Shown here: positions 18,404-28,385 of the stretch, piece after piece
Numbering within the stretch: position 1 is the first letter of the stretch
Layout of the letters: the number at the start of each line of letters is the position of its first letter
Origin: Luteibacter flocculans
Lineage (GTDB): Bacteria > Pseudomonadota > Gammaproteobacteria > Xanthomonadales > Rhodanobacteraceae
DNA length: 64,000 bases
Assembly (NCBI RefSeq): GCF_023612255.1
Contig: NZ_CP063231.1
Location: 2,462,001-2,526,000, forward strand
Direction: 5' to 3'
Position numbers and translations under genes: made by a program
The notes under the pieces: generated by a model
The model's input: the letters and a program-made list of their open reading frames with translations, nothing else
Databases searched by the model: none
What the model was told of the DNA's origin: nothing

Positions 18404-20107
18404 TCAGAACTCGCGCCACTGCCCCGAGGCGAGAGCGGGCTGGGCCGAGGGCGCCATCGCCATCAGCGGCTCGCGGGGCACAGACACCGGAGCTGCCTTC
18501 ACGGGCTGCGGCGACGGCTTCGACGACGCACGGGCTGCGGCAGCCGCCGAGTCCGCGAGTTTGAAGAAGGCCACCTGACGCGTCAGTTCCTGGGCAAGCT
18601 CCAGTGCCTGGCGGCTGGCGGCGCTGGCTTCTTCTACCAACGCAGCGTTCTGCTGGGTCACGTCGTCGAGGGAGGCTACGGCGACGTTGACCTGCTCGAC
18701 ACCTGCCGACTGTTCCTGCGACGCGGCCGAGATTTCGCTGACGATGTCGGCGACCTTGGTCGCGCTGTTGCCGATGGTAACCAGCGCCTGCCCGGTGCGA
18801 TTGACCAGATCCGAGCCGGTGCTCACCCGCTGCACCGTGGTACCGATCAGGCTCTTGATGTCCTTGGCGGCGGCCGCGCTGCGCTGCGCGAGGTTGCGGA
18901 CCTCGGCGGCCACGACCGCAAAGCCGCGACCCTGCTCACCCGCACGCGCCGCTTCCACGGCCGCGTTCAAGGCCAGCAGGTTGGTCTGGAAGGCGATTTC
19001 GTCGATCAACACAGCGATCTCGCCAATGTTCCGGCTGGCCTCGGAGATCTGCTTCATCGCTTCCACGGCCTCGTCGGCTACCGCGCCACCGTTCTTGGCG
19101 TCGGTGCGCAGGCCCTGGGAGATCTGCTGGGCAAGCGCCGCACCCGATGCATTCTGTTTGACCGCGGACGACATCTCTTCCATCGATGCCGCGGTTTCCT
19201 CCAGCGAGGACGCCTGCTCCTGGGTGCGGTTGGAAAGATCGTCGTTACCCGCCGAGATATCGCGTGCTGCGTGCTCAACCTGCACCGCGTTCTCGCGCAC
19301 CGCGCCGACGATGCGAGCGAGATTCTCGTCCATGGCGTGGAGCGCATTGAGCATGCGTCCCAGGTCGTCGTTGCGCGTGACCGACACCGACTCGCCCAGG
19401 TGACCCGCTGCGATGCGTGCCGTCACGGCCGAGGCATGTTCCAGCGGTGCGAGGATACTGCGCACGAGCGCGGTCGCCACGCCGAGGATCGCAAGCAGGG
19501 CGAGCAGACCGCCGCCCAGGAGGATACCGTCGGTACGCGCACGCGTCGTGGCGGCCTGAGCCGAACGCTCGTCAAGTAGCGCCGTCTCGGCACCGACGAA
19601 CTTTCCCAGCAGTTCACGCATCTCGTCCATCCGGGCCTTGCCCTTGCCCTCGCGCTCGTACGCCAGTGCTTCCGCGCTCGATCCGCTGTTCTCCGGCTGC
19701 TTCTTCTGCAGGGCGACGACCGGATCGATCGCATCGGTCGTCCAACTGCGATAGACCGCATCGATATCCGCGAGGCGTTTCTGCTGCTCAGCATTGTCGA
19801 TCGTGAGTTGGCGCAGCTTGGAAAGGGCATCCGCATAGGCGGCCTGTCCCGCAATCATCGGCGCCAGCGAGGCCTCCTTGCCCGTGATCAGGTAGCCGCG
19901 CTCACCGGTTTCGATGTTGACCAGGGCGCCCAGGAGCGTTCCCTCTACCCGCAGCACCTCGTTCGAGTGCAGGTCCATGCGGGTGCTCCGCTCCATGGTC
20001 TGCAGTGCAGCGTAGACGAGTCCGACGAGCACGATTACTACCATGGCGATGGCGGCGAAACCGCCGAAGATCAGCTTGTTGCGTGAAGCCAGTTTGATGA
20101 ATTGCAT
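18404..20107 (-). CDS. Methyl-accepting chemotaxis receptor, CHASE3 type with CheR docking tail
   Basis: The 567-residue receptor has a first membrane helix at about 10-35 and a periplasmic CHASE3-like domain with [13 protein letters not shown] (about 75-90). A second helix at about 190-210 is followed by HAMP and the signalling hairpin, whose tip is [27 protein letters not shown]. After a Pro/Ala/Ser-rich linker it ends in QWREF, which fits the xWxxF pentapeptide that tethers CheR and CheB. The ATG at 20107 puts the basic residues just before the first helix. A sigma-28 promoter lies upstream. Confidence 0.93.
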   Translation of the reverse strand: MQFIKLASRNKLIFGGFAAIAMVVIVLVGLVYAALQTMERSTRMDLHSNEVLRVEGTLLGALVNIETGERGYLITGKEASLAPMIAGQAAYADALSKLRQLTIDNAEQQKRLADIDAVYRSWTTDAIDPVVALQKKQPENSGSSAEALAYEREGKGKARMDEMRELLGKFVGAETALLDERSAQAATTRARTDGILLGGGLLALLAILGVATALVRSILAPLEHASAVTARIAAGHLGESVSVTRNDDLGRMLNALHAMDENLARIVGAVRENAVQVEHAARDISAGNDDLSNRTQEQASSLEETAASMEEMSSAVKQNASGAALAQQISQGLRTDAKNGGAVADEAVEAMKQISEASRNIGEIAVLIDEIAFQTNLLALNAAVEAARAGEQGRGFAVVAAEVRNLAQRSAAAAKDIKSLIGTTVQRVSTGSDLVNRTGQALVTIGNSATKVADIVSEISAASQEQSAGVEQVNVAVASLDDVTQQNAALVEEASAASRQALELAQELTRQVAFFKLADSAAAAARASSKPSPQPVKAAPVSVPREPLMAMAPSAQPALASGQWREF

Positions 20108-20243
20108 GGTGCCTCCTGGGCAGAGAAGGCGCGAGCTGCCGCCGTTTTCAGGAGCGGGCGCTTTTGCCGAAATGCCGGGAAGCACGGGTCGTGATGACCG
20201 TAGGATCACCTGAGGACGGATGTACTGACCGGTTACCTACACA

Positions 20244-20270
20244 TTTTCGGCAAATTCAGTCAAAACTTGA
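20244..20270 (-). promoter_or_regulatory. Sigma-28 (FliA) promoter of the CHASE3 receptor
   Basis: On the minus strand TCAAGTTT, exactly 11 bases, then GCCGAAAA matches TAAAGTTT-N11-GCCGATAA at 14 of 16 positions. Confidence 0.8.
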
Positions 20271-20417
20271 GTTCGGCGAATAATGTCCCCCTCTTCGGCT
20301 ATTTATGCTGCAAGACGCAGACAACGAAGGTTGGGCAGTTGTAGACCGACCATGGAACGCGCCGGGTCGAAAAGCCGACAGCGGACGTGGGAACCGATAA
20401 CCGCGCCATCCGTTGAC

Positions 20418-20453
20418 CTCAGCGGGAGGCGACCCACGCCACCTCCCGCTGAG
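20418..20453 (-). terminator. Hairpin after the GH3 gene
   Basis: CTCAGCGGGAGG and its exact complement are separated by 12 bases, 10 bases after the glycosidase stop. The 12-bp stem lacks a clear U-run, so it may protect the 3' end as much as terminate. Confidence 0.6.
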
Positions 20454-20462
20454 CCCCGCCCC

Positions 20463-23126
20463 TTATTGCTTGCTACGGCGGGTTGGCTCCACCACCGGCA
20501 GGCTGTCTTTCACCGACAACAACTGATCCCGCGGCAGGGTGATGCTGGCCGTCCCGGCAATGGCATCCGACGCACCGCCCACGGAGACCGTATAGCTGCC
20601 GCGGTCGATACGCCACGTATTGACCGACGTATCGAACCAGGCGAAAGCACGTGCGTTCAACGGCACCGTGACCTGACGGGTTTCGCCCGGATTCAAGGTA
20701 ACGCGCGCGAAGCCCTTCAGTTCCTTCTTCGGGCGGGAAACAGGCGGCGCGTCCTCGCCCACATAAACCTGCGCCACCTCGGTACCTTCGCGCTGGCTCG
20801 TGTTGGTGATCGTGAACTGAGCCCGGGCCACGATCTGGCGGTCGTCCAGATAGGGCACGTTCCCGAAAGTCACATGCACCGGGCCGTAGGTAAACGTGGA
20901 GTACGACAACCCGTGACCGAACGCGAATTCAGGAGTAATGCCCTTTGCCTCGAAGCCGCGATACCCATTGAGCAGGCCCTCGGAATAAACGATTTCCTTG
21001 TTCGCCGTGCTGTTCTGCGGGAACGGGTAGTTGGCGTACGTCGGATTGTCCTTCTCGTCGCGCTCGATCGTGATCGGCAGCTTGCCCGAAGGATTCACCT
21101 TGCCGAACAGGATTTCACCGATCGCCGCACCGCCCTCCTCGCCCGCGTACCAGGGATAAAGCACGCTGGCCACCTTATCGACCCAAGCCCGCATGCTGAC
21201 ACCGCCTCCCGCATGCATCACGACCGTGGTGCGAGGGTTCGCCGCGGCAACGTTGGCGATCAACTCGTCCTGGGCCTCGGGGAGGATGAACGGTCGATCG
21301 AAACCCTCGCCTTCGTATTCGGAACCCAGACCACCCACGACGACAACGGCATCGTACTGGCCCAGATCCGTCGTCGGGACGAGCGACGCCCAACTGAACT
21401 GCACACCCTGAAATCCGCCCAGCGTGCCGAAGTAGTTTGGCTTGCGCTCGTACTGGATGCTCACGTCGTAGGTTTGGCCCGCCTGAAGGCGAATCGTGCC
21501 GTACGAGGGGATGGTCGGTGGAATCGACGGCGTGATGACGGTGCCTGCGCCGTTGTTGACGATCTCCTGCCCGTCGATCTGGACGCGCACTGCACCGTCG
21601 GCCCTCACCTTGAAGACATGATCGCCCGTCGTGGTCGGAGTGATCTTTCCAGACCAAACGGCCGCATCCGGCATGGCGCTACCGAACGGTGAGCCGCCGT
21701 TGTTCCAGTCGAGATTGATCAGACGGTCGTCGCGGGTGACAGTCTGGCCGTTCGAGGAATACGCACCGGTGAAGCCACCCACGCTCGGAGTCAATCCAGG
21801 ATCGAGGGACATCCGGTCGATGTAATCGACCTGACTGCCCTGGGGTGCAGCCGCGCGAATGCCGTCGATGTCATTGACGTATTCATTCGGGTTGATGTTG
21901 GCGCTGCCAAACCCGGACGGCGGTGCTGTGACCGAGCGGTAACCGATGACCGCCACCTTCAGCGGATGATCGCTGGCCAGGGGCAGATTGTTGTGGTCGT
22001 TCTTCAGCAATACGGTGCCTTCACGCGCGATGTCTCGTGCCATCGCCTGACTCTGCGCGCGCTGCTCGGGCGTCTGCGTGTTGTCCATGGAAACCGTGTT
22101 ATCCGTGAAGCCAAACAACGCAATCTGCCGCACGATGCGGCGCACCTTGTCGTCGATCACCGACTGGGGAATCGTGCCGTTGTCGATAAGCGGCTGGAGC
22201 GTCGTCGCATTCATGAACTTCCCGTTGGGCATGTCCAGATCGGTACCACCCAGCGCGCCCTTGGTGCCATCCTGCAACGCGTTGTAATCGGACTCGATGA
22301 AGCCCTTGAAGCCCCACTGCTGTTTGACGATCTCGTTGTTGAGATGCGCGTTCTCGCAGGCGAGCGGACCGTTGACACCATTGAAAGCGCACATGATGTT
22401 TGCGGGCTTGCCAGCCTTGACCGCCGACTCGAAGGGAACGAGGTATAGCTCGCGCAACGTCCGCTCATCGACCGAGATGTTCACCGCAAGGCGATTGTTT
22501 TCCTCGTCATTGGCGACCAGGTGCTTCAGCGTGGCCCAGACGCCCTGGTCCTGGATACCGTCTATGACCTGCGGAACCAACGCGGCGCCCAGATAGGGAT
22601 CCTCACCGGACATGTATTCGAACGCACGTCCTGCGTACGGCGTCCGGTACATGTTCACGCCCGGGCCGAGGACGTTCTGGAAGCCGAGCTGGCGCGCGTC
22701 ACGCCCAAGCGATGAGCCGAACTGCTTTGCGAGATGGGTATCCCACGACGACGCGAGTGCTTGCCCCGCCGGGTAACTCACACCTGCTGGCGACGAAAGC
22801 CGCACGCCCAGCGACGCATCGGTCGCGTAGATCTGCGGCAGCCCCAGTCTCGTGAGCGGTTTGATGTCCCAGGCGCCGGTGCCGCCGATGTAGTCCAGCT
22901 TTTCCTGCAAGGTCATCTTTCTGACGATGCGGTCGGCGATCTGGTCGGCCAGCCAGTCCTGGAGAAAGTCCGGAGCGTGACCGCGCACGGCGGGAATGCC
23001 CTGTAGCGAGCGCTGAGCCGGATGTAACGCTGGCGCAGCACCGCGGGTCTGTTGGGCTGACACCGGGGCGGCCACTGTCGAGGTCAAGGCGGCCGTGAGG
23101 CACGTGGCCAAGGTCAGTTTTTTCAT
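20463..23126 (-). CDS. Secreted GH3 beta-glycosidase with PA14 domain
   Basis: The 887-residue exported enzyme should hydrolyse beta-linked glucosides or related plant or fungal oligosaccharides. A Sec signal peptide ends at about residue 24 (VSAQQ). The GH3 TIM-barrel domain (about 60-340) contains KHLVAND (K201/H202) and the nucleophile D280 in GFIESDYNAL. The alpha/beta sandwich is interrupted by a PA14 domain (about 440-575, with VFKVRADGAVRVQIDG). A C-terminal FnIII-like domain follows (about 760-870). A LacI-type operator lies next to the start codon, which suggests sugar induction. Confidence 0.92.
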   Translation of the reverse strand: MKKLTLATCLTAALTSTVAAPVSAQQTRGAAPALHPAQRSLQGIPAVRGHAPDFLQDWLADQIADRIVRKMTLQEKLDYIGGTGAWDIKPLTRLGLPQIYATDASLGVRLSSPAGVSYPAGQALASSWDTHLAKQFGSSLGRDARQLGFQNVLGPGVNMYRTPYAGRAFEYMSGEDPYLGAALVPQVIDGIQDQGVWATLKHLVANDEENNRLAVNISVDERTLRELYLVPFESAVKAGKPANIMCAFNGVNGPLACENAHLNNEIVKQQWGFKGFIESDYNALQDGTKGALGGTDLDMPNGKFMNATTLQPLIDNGTIPQSVIDDKVRRIVRQIALFGFTDNTVSMDNTQTPEQRAQSQAMARDIAREGTVLLKNDHNNLPLASDHPLKVAVIGYRSVTAPPSGFGSANINPNEYVNDIDGIRAAAPQGSQVDYIDRMSLDPGLTPSVGGFTGAYSSNGQTVTRDDRLINLDWNNGGSPFGSAMPDAAVWSGKITPTTTGDHVFKVRADGAVRVQIDGQEIVNNGAGTVITPSIPPTIPSYGTIRLQAGQTYDVSIQYERKPNYFGTLGGFQGVQFSWASLVPTTDLGQYDAVVVVGGLGSEYEGEGFDRPFILPEAQDELIANVAAANPRTTVVMHAGGGVSMRAWVDKVASVLYPWYAGEEGGAAIGEILFGKVNPSGKLPITIERDEKDNPTYANYPFPQNSTANKEIVYSEGLLNGYRGFEAKGITPEFAFGHGLSYSTFTYGPVHVTFGNVPYLDDRQIVARAQFTITNTSQREGTEVAQVYVGEDAPPVSRPKKELKGFARVTLNPGETRQVTVPLNARAFAWFDTSVNTWRIDRGSYTVSVGGASDAIAGTASITLPRDQLLSVKDSLPVVEPTRRSKQ

Positions 23127-23135
23127 TAAGCGTCT

Positions 23136-23151
23136 CCGAAAGCGCTTTTCA
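23136..23151 (-). promoter_or_regulatory. LacI/GalR-type operator before the GH3 gene
   Basis: The minus strand reads TGAAAAGCGCTTTCGG, nearly the palindrome TGAAAGCGCTTTCA bound by LacI-family sugar regulators. Its centre is about 18 bases upstream of the GH3 start codon, a position suited to repression. No LacI-family gene is in the window. The rest of the gap to 23379 holds a small palindrome (ATGCTGC-ACA-GCAGCAT, about 23198-23214) and no gene. Confidence 0.65.
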
Positions 23152-23379
23152 CGGATTCCCCCCGTTATCGAAGCGTTGTCGGTTGACGCTCACCATTATG
23201 CTGCACAGCAGCATGCCATGGCTGTGATGGGATTCTCACAACGGTTGGATGGCTCAGAGTTGCAGAGCATTGAGCCACGCTGCGCATCGCATGTGCTTGA
23301 GAGCAAGTGCCGTCGATCACATCGCAACATCACATGTTGATACGATCCGAACGATACCGATCACCCCTAGACCTCCCCC

Positions 23380-23979
23380 ATGCCCCGCGATCGATCCGAA
23401 GGCTGGAACGACATTGCCGACCAGTACCTCGCGGCGCGGTCCAGTATTGGCGCAGACCTGGTGCGCGCATGGGCGCGGGAAAACCTGCCACCATCGGCGT
23501 CGGTGCTAGATGTGGGCTGCGGGTCGGGCGTACCCATCGCGCAGGTGCTGATTGAAGATGGATTCAACGTCTTCGGGATCGATGCCTCACCCAACTTGGT
23601 CGCTGCGTTTCATGCGCGCTTTCCCGATACGCCCGTGGCCTGCGAAGCCGCGCAGGAGAGCGTGTTCTTCCGCCGATCATTCGGCGGCGCTGTTTCCATC
23701 GGCCTGATCTTTCTTCTTGGAGAAGACGACCAGCGGGAGGTACTGCGCCGCATTGGAGATGCACTGGAACCCGGCGGTCGTCTTCTTTTCAGTGCACCGC
23801 GGGAAATCTGCCAATGGGATGACCTGCTGACGTGCCGGCCTTCACGTTCGCTGGGCGAGGACGCGTATGTCGCCCATCTGCAAATGTTGGGTCTTCGCGT
23901 TGTCGGATGCCTGAACGACGAGGGTGGCAACAATTACTTCGACGTGGTGAAGAACGCCGTGCGCGTTGGGCCGCCCTGA
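23380..23979 (+). CDS. Class I SAM-dependent methyltransferase
   Basis: The 199-residue soluble protein has the Rossmann-type methyltransferase fold: motif I VLDVGCGSGVP near residue 43, acidic motif II FGIDAS near residue 66, and the post-core LEPGGRLLFSAPRE near 128. The substrate is not evident; proteins of this size are commonly small-molecule methyltransferases. It is a single gene between the divergent GH3 gene and the kinase downstream. Confidence 0.85.
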   Translation: MPRDRSEGWNDIADQYLAARSSIGADLVRAWARENLPPSASVLDVGCGSGVPIAQVLIEDGFNVFGIDASPNLVAAFHARFPDTPVACEAAQESVFFRRSFGGAVSIGLIFLLGEDDQREVLRRIGDALEPGGRLLFSAPREICQWDDLLTCRPSRSLGEDAYVAHLQMLGLRVVGCLNDEGGNNYFDVVKNAVRVGPP

Positions 23980-24205
23980 GGCGACGGTCCTCGCGGAGGG
24001 ATGACGTCGCCCTTAGGCCGCGCCCAAACCGCAAGCTCTTTCGATTCGCCTGCTGATGCCCGCAGGATGGCATCGTCAACCGTGACGACAGATTCATGAG
24101 AGGTCCATTCGAGCCGCGACTCAATACCGCTCCGAAAGATGCTTATGATGAGAGGAAAGCTGTAGTACCTACCAGGCACCGCCTCTCTGAAGCCCCGAGG
24201 TCACA

Positions 24206-25540
24206 ATGACTCCGCCTCTCGCCACCACCGCACCGTCGAACCAGCCCCCATCCGGTCTGATTCGCCATCAGCTCGCCCTGGTACGAACGGTCACCTGGCT
24301 GGTCCTCATCATCAACGTTTGCCTGGGCACCTACAGCTTCCACTACAACATCACTGTCGATCCCCCGTTCGCCTTCACCCACCTTGTTCGAGACGTCGGG
24401 CTTGGCATCGCATGCATCGCGGCGCTGGTCTTTCTGCCGCGCAACTTCGGCTACGCCTGTCGTGCTCTGTTGGCGGGGCTTATCTTCTATCTGGCGTGGC
24501 ATTACGTATCGAACGACATGCGCGATCTGCCGAGCGCACTCCTGCCTCTGCTGATCATGATCATCGCCGCGTATACGATGGGGCGGCGCGCCCTTTGGTG
24601 GGTGACGGGCATGATCGTCGCCGCGGTGCTGGGCTCGGTGGTCAATCAGTTCTTGTTCGATGGGCTCGAGTCGATACGCGAGCCGACCTATATCGTCGCC
24701 CTATGCAAGCAGTTGTTCCAGGTGCCTCTCGCCGCTTGCCTGGTCGATCGGACGATCGTGGTGCTGCATAACGCGATGGAAGCGGCCGACCTTCGGCGAG
24801 CGGAATCCGAAGAGTTGCACCGGCAACTTGCCGACCAAATGAATCACACCATGGACTTGCAGCAGCGCTTGAACCGCACTGCGGCACACGATGCTGCCGT
24901 ATCGGTATCGGCCGCCATTTCCCATGATTTCGGCAATCTACTCAATGCCATCGAAGGTTACGCAAACCTCGCGTGGGAGTCCGTCGTGACCATGGATACG
25001 CCACTGACCCGAGCCTTGGATGGCATCGAGCGTGCCGTGGAAAAGGCGCTTCGGCTGAATCGCCAGGTGATGGACATGATGCGCAACGAAGCGCGAGAGC
25101 CTTATCCGATCAACCTCGACGCGGCCATGGTGGAAATCGCGCCGCTCCTGAAGGTCACGGTCGGGAAACAGATCAATGTCGAGGTGGATATGGAGAACGT
25201 GCCACCGGTCCTTTTCGACGAGCCCCAACTGGCGCTGATTCTCCTGAATCTCGCCGCCAATGCGCGCGACGCCATGGAAGGCCGCGGTACGCTTTCATTG
25301 CGCGCACAAGAACGGGACGATGCCGTGGTCGTGACCATTTCGGATACAGGCCCCGGTATGGACACCGACAAAGCCAAGCACGCATTTCAGCCGTTCTGGA
25401 CCACGAAGCAGCAAGGCAAAGGCACGGGACTCGGATTATTCAGTGCACGGCAAATGGCTGAATCGATGCACGCACGCCTGGCCCTCTGTGCGAATGCAGG
25501 CAACGGCGCGCAATTCGAACTGGCCTTGCAGCGCGCCTGA
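24206..25540 (+). CDS. Membrane sensor histidine kinase
   Basis: The 444-residue kinase has about five or six hydrophobic segments (residues 25-185) with short loops and no large periplasmic domain. A coiled coil (190-225) leads to the phospho-acceptor H240 in AAISHDFGNLLNAIEGY. The HATPase follows with N box LNLAANARDAM, G1 DTGPGMD and G2 GTGLGLFSARQM. The probable partner is the OmpR-type regulator at 25564-26253, encoded convergently with 23 bases between stops. The signal is unknown. Confidence 0.88.
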   Translation: MTPPLATTAPSNQPPSGLIRHQLALVRTVTWLVLIINVCLGTYSFHYNITVDPPFAFTHLVRDVGLGIACIAALVFLPRNFGYACRALLAGLIFYLAWHYVSNDMRDLPSALLPLLIMIIAAYTMGRRALWWVTGMIVAAVLGSVVNQFLFDGLESIREPTYIVALCKQLFQVPLAACLVDRTIVVLHNAMEAADLRRAESEELHRQLADQMNHTMDLQQRLNRTAAHDAAVSVSAAISHDFGNLLNAIEGYANLAWESVVTMDTPLTRALDGIERAVEKALRLNRQVMDMMRNEAREPYPINLDAAMVEIAPLLKVTVGKQINVEVDMENVPPVLFDEPQLALILLNLAANARDAMEGRGTLSLRAQERDDAVVVTISDTGPGMDTDKAKHAFQPFWTTKQQGKGTGLGLFSARQMAESMHARLALCANAGNGAQFELALQRA

Positions 25541-25563
25541 CGAACCACCTGAGAAGCGCCGCA

Positions 25564-26253
25564 TCACGACTCCACCAGGACGTATCCGGCGCCGCGGACC
25601 GTGACGATCTCCAGGTGAGGACGCTCGCTACGGATCAGCTTTCGACGAAGGCGGTGGATGAGAACCTCGATCCGATGCGGATCGAAATCCTCCACGTCGG
25701 TAGTGAGTGATTCGATCAGTAACTCCCGGTCAACGGGGTTGCCCTGCCCTTGCCGCAGCCGCTGAACGACGATGCGTTCCGCTTGAGTCAAGGCAAGCAC
25801 TTCTCCCATGGGACCGGAGACATACCAGCCGTCCGTCGCCGGAGCCGCCATCGCCGCTGGACCGGCTGATGCTGCGCGAGGTGTCCAGCTTCGACGGAGC
25901 ACGGCGTGCAATGCCGAGGCCAGCAAGCCGACAGTGACGGGCTTCATCAGATAAAGATCGGTGCCCAACTGATACGCCGAGAGGCCAGCGGACTCGATCG
26001 GCATGGCGCTTAACGCGATGATTCCCGCCTGAGAGCCTTCGCTGCGCAGCCCTTGGATGATGCGCAGACCGCTATCGTCGGGCAGATTGATATCGACAAC
26101 CATCAGGTCGAATGCCTGGCTGGCTCGTTTGAGATGAAACTCTTCGGCTGTCGCGCACGTGGTTACCTCGAAGCCGTAGCACGCCAAGCCGGGCCCGAGA
26201 ATCTCCTTGCGCAGATCGTCGTCGTCCTCGACCAAGGCAACTCGCGCCAACAC
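25564..26253 (-). CDS. OmpR/PhoB-family response regulator
   Basis: The 229-residue regulator has a receiver domain with EDDDD acidic pocket, phospho-acceptor D54 in VVDINLPDDSG, and K at about 103 (YLMKPV). A winged-helix DNA-binding domain follows (about 135-229, ending in PHLEIVTVRGAGYVLVES). It faces the kinase gene at 24206, with which it probably pairs. Confidence 0.9.
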   Translation of the reverse strand: MLARVALVEDDDDLRKEILGPGLACYGFEVTTCATAEEFHLKRASQAFDLMVVDINLPDDSGLRIIQGLRSEGSQAGIIALSAMPIESAGLSAYQLGTDLYLMKPVTVGLLASALHAVLRRSWTPRAASAGPAAMAAPATDGWYVSGPMGEVLALTQAERIVVQRLRQGQGNPVDRELLIESLTTDVEDFDPHRIEVLIHRLRRKLIRSERPHLEIVTVRGAGYVLVES

Positions 26254-26360
26254 TGGTCACCCCCACCACGTCCCCTGCACACGGGGCCTACCGTAGCGCG
26301 GATTTGCCGATTATGCGAGTCGTGCCGGTCTGTGCTCAGCGCCTTGCCAGCCAGAGAGAA

Positions 26361-26391
26361 CGGCCCGTCGGAGCCTGGCACCGACGGGCCG
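26361..26391 (-). terminator. Terminator of the subtilase gene
   Basis: CGGCCCGTCGG and its complement form an 11-bp stem with a nine-base loop, followed on the minus strand by TTCTCT, 7 bases after the subtilase stop. Confidence 0.7.
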
Positions 26392-26397
26392 CTGGCC

Positions 26398-28335
26398 TTA
26401 CTGCACCGACATGGCCATGACCGAGAACGACGTCGTAGGACCGATACCCGTAACCCGCATGTAGTAAGTTCCTGCGGCGGGCGCGGAAATCGTCACCGAC
26501 TCGTTGTTCCCCACGTGTGCTGAACTGTAAGGTCCGGTAGTCGTGACGGGAACCGTGTCCTTGCCGACGACCAGGGAGACATCCCCGCTCCCCCCCATGG
26601 TCCGGAAAGTCGCCACGCGTGTTTTGGCGGGTACGACGAACTTGTAGACGATCTCGCTGGCGTTATACCCCACGTCCCTGCGTACCACGACGCCATTGAC
26701 CAGCGGAATGGCACTCTGCGCCGGGCTGCTGTTGGGATCGAGTGCCTTGGTGACTGCGGCAAAGGTATCGAGAATGCCGATCCCGTAGGACTGCCCGTTC
26801 GACTGCGGGAAGCCACGGGTCGTCGAGGTCAGATAGTCCTTGACCAGATTCGGCGTGAGCACGGGCAGACCGGCTTTCTTGCGCGCCGCGATCATGAGCG
26901 CCGCTGCACCGGCCACCTCGGGCGTGGCCTGCGAGGTTCCGGCCATGGAACCGTACGTCGGCCCCTCCGGAACAGTCGTACCTGCATTGATGGCCGACCA
27001 GGCAAAGCCCGCCGCTACGGGCGTACCCGTCGAGGCATCGTTCGGATACACGCCGCCACCGGGCGCCGACAACGACACGTTGGCGCCGTAGTTGGAGTAA
27101 AAGGCGGGCTTGCCGGTGATGCCGTTCGACGCGACGGTGACCACACCAGGGCAGTTGGCCGGGCTGGTGGTGCTCGCATCCTGAGCGCTGTTACCCGCGG
27201 CCACGATCACCGTGGCGCCGAGGCTCATCGCTGTATTGATGGCTTTTCCGAGGTCGGTGGACGCGCTGCACGCTCCCTCGCCACCCAGGCTCATGTTGAT
27301 GACCTGCGCAGGGAACGCATTGTCATCCAACCCGTCGACGTGGCCACCCGCCGCCCAGACGATGGCGTCCGCGATATCGGAGGTCGCGCCGCCACAGTGA
27401 CCCAGTGCGCGAATAGGCAACACCTTTGCCTTGCCGGCCACGCCGGCCATGCCCACGCCGTTGTCCGTCAGCTCGGCGATATTGCCCATCACATGGGTGC
27501 CATGCCATGAGCTGGGTTCGGGCAGGATCGCCACGTTGTCGACGCAGCCTCCGTTGCTGGCCAGGTATTTGCTGTCGGTGGTCCAATCACCTAAATCCCA
27601 GGCGCCTTTCGCTCGACCGTCCGTCGCACGCCCGGACACGAGCGCGTCGGAAATGAAGTCGTAGCTCTGGTCCGTCAGCGAGGTGTCGAGGTCGGGGTGA
27701 GACGTGGCGCCGGTGTCGATCACCGCCACCACGACGCCCTCACCCTGCGACAGGCTCCATGCCTTGGCGGCGTTCGAGCCGCCCTTGTTCGCGAAGGCCT
27801 GGGTGTCACGGCCGATCGTCTCCGGCGTGCCGTCGCCCGCGCGGAAATGCCATTGGTAGGAAAAATTCGGGTCGTTGGGCGTACCCGTCGATACGTCTTC
27901 CAGACGGTAATCGCGGAACGGATAAAGCCGCACATCCGGCTCAATGGACTCCACCGCCGGATTGGCCGCCGCTTCGCGCATCAGTGCCATCGCAGACGGG
28001 CCATCCAATGCCTTGCTGGCACGCACGACATAACCGCCCACCGATGTCTTCCGCTTGAACGAGAAACCCGCGGTGCGCAGCGCATTGGTCTGAATGGCGG
28101 ACATGGCCGTCGACGAACGCATGAGCGATGAACTCGCCGCATAGATGTCCTGCGCCGCGGCAGCTCCATTCGGCGCCATGCCCGGTTTGTAATGCACGAT
28201 GAAGCCATCGATGCGCTGCCCGGAGGACAGCGCCATGCTGGCAACTTTTGCGTCGATGCTCTGCGCCAGCGCGCAAGGCGCTGCGCAAGCCAGCAGCGCG
28301 CCGACGATCCACATCTTGTTAGCTGGGTACTTCAT
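26398..28335 (-). CDS. Secreted S8 (subtilisin-like) serine protease
   Basis: The 645-residue preproprotease has a signal peptide ending at CALAQ (about residue 25) and an inhibitor-like propeptide (about 40-140). In the catalytic domain D207 lies in VAVIDTGA, H278 in SWHGTHV and S468 in SMAGTSQATP, so the triad is complete. The oxyanion Asn is in AAGNSA at about 382. A C-terminal pre-peptidase (PPC)-like beta domain follows (about 560-645). It lies 50 bases after the trimeric autotransporter gene on the same strand, so the two may be co-transcribed and the protease may act on or with the adhesin. Confidence 0.92.
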   Translation of the reverse strand: MKYPANKMWIVGALLACAAPCALAQSIDAKVASMALSSGQRIDGFIVHYKPGMAPNGAAAAQDIYAASSSLMRSSTAMSAIQTNALRTAGFSFKRKTSVGGYVVRASKALDGPSAMALMREAAANPAVESIEPDVRLYPFRDYRLEDVSTGTPNDPNFSYQWHFRAGDGTPETIGRDTQAFANKGGSNAAKAWSLSQGEGVVVAVIDTGATSHPDLDTSLTDQSYDFISDALVSGRATDGRAKGAWDLGDWTTDSKYLASNGGCVDNVAILPEPSSWHGTHVMGNIAELTDNGVGMAGVAGKAKVLPIRALGHCGGATSDIADAIVWAAGGHVDGLDDNAFPAQVINMSLGGEGACSASTDLGKAINTAMSLGATVIVAAGNSAQDASTTSPANCPGVVTVASNGITGKPAFYSNYGANVSLSAPGGGVYPNDASTGTPVAAGFAWSAINAGTTVPEGPTYGSMAGTSQATPEVAGAAALMIAARKKAGLPVLTPNLVKDYLTSTTRGFPQSNGQSYGIGILDTFAAVTKALDPNSSPAQSAIPLVNGVVVRRDVGYNASEIVYKFVVPAKTRVATFRTMGGSGDVSLVVGKDTVPVTTTGPYSSAHVGNNESVTISAPAAGTYYMRVTGIGPTTSFSVMAMSVQ

Positions 28336-28385
28336 GTCTAGCCCCTTTGGAATTGATGTTGTGCAAGCGATGCGTATCAGGCCCG

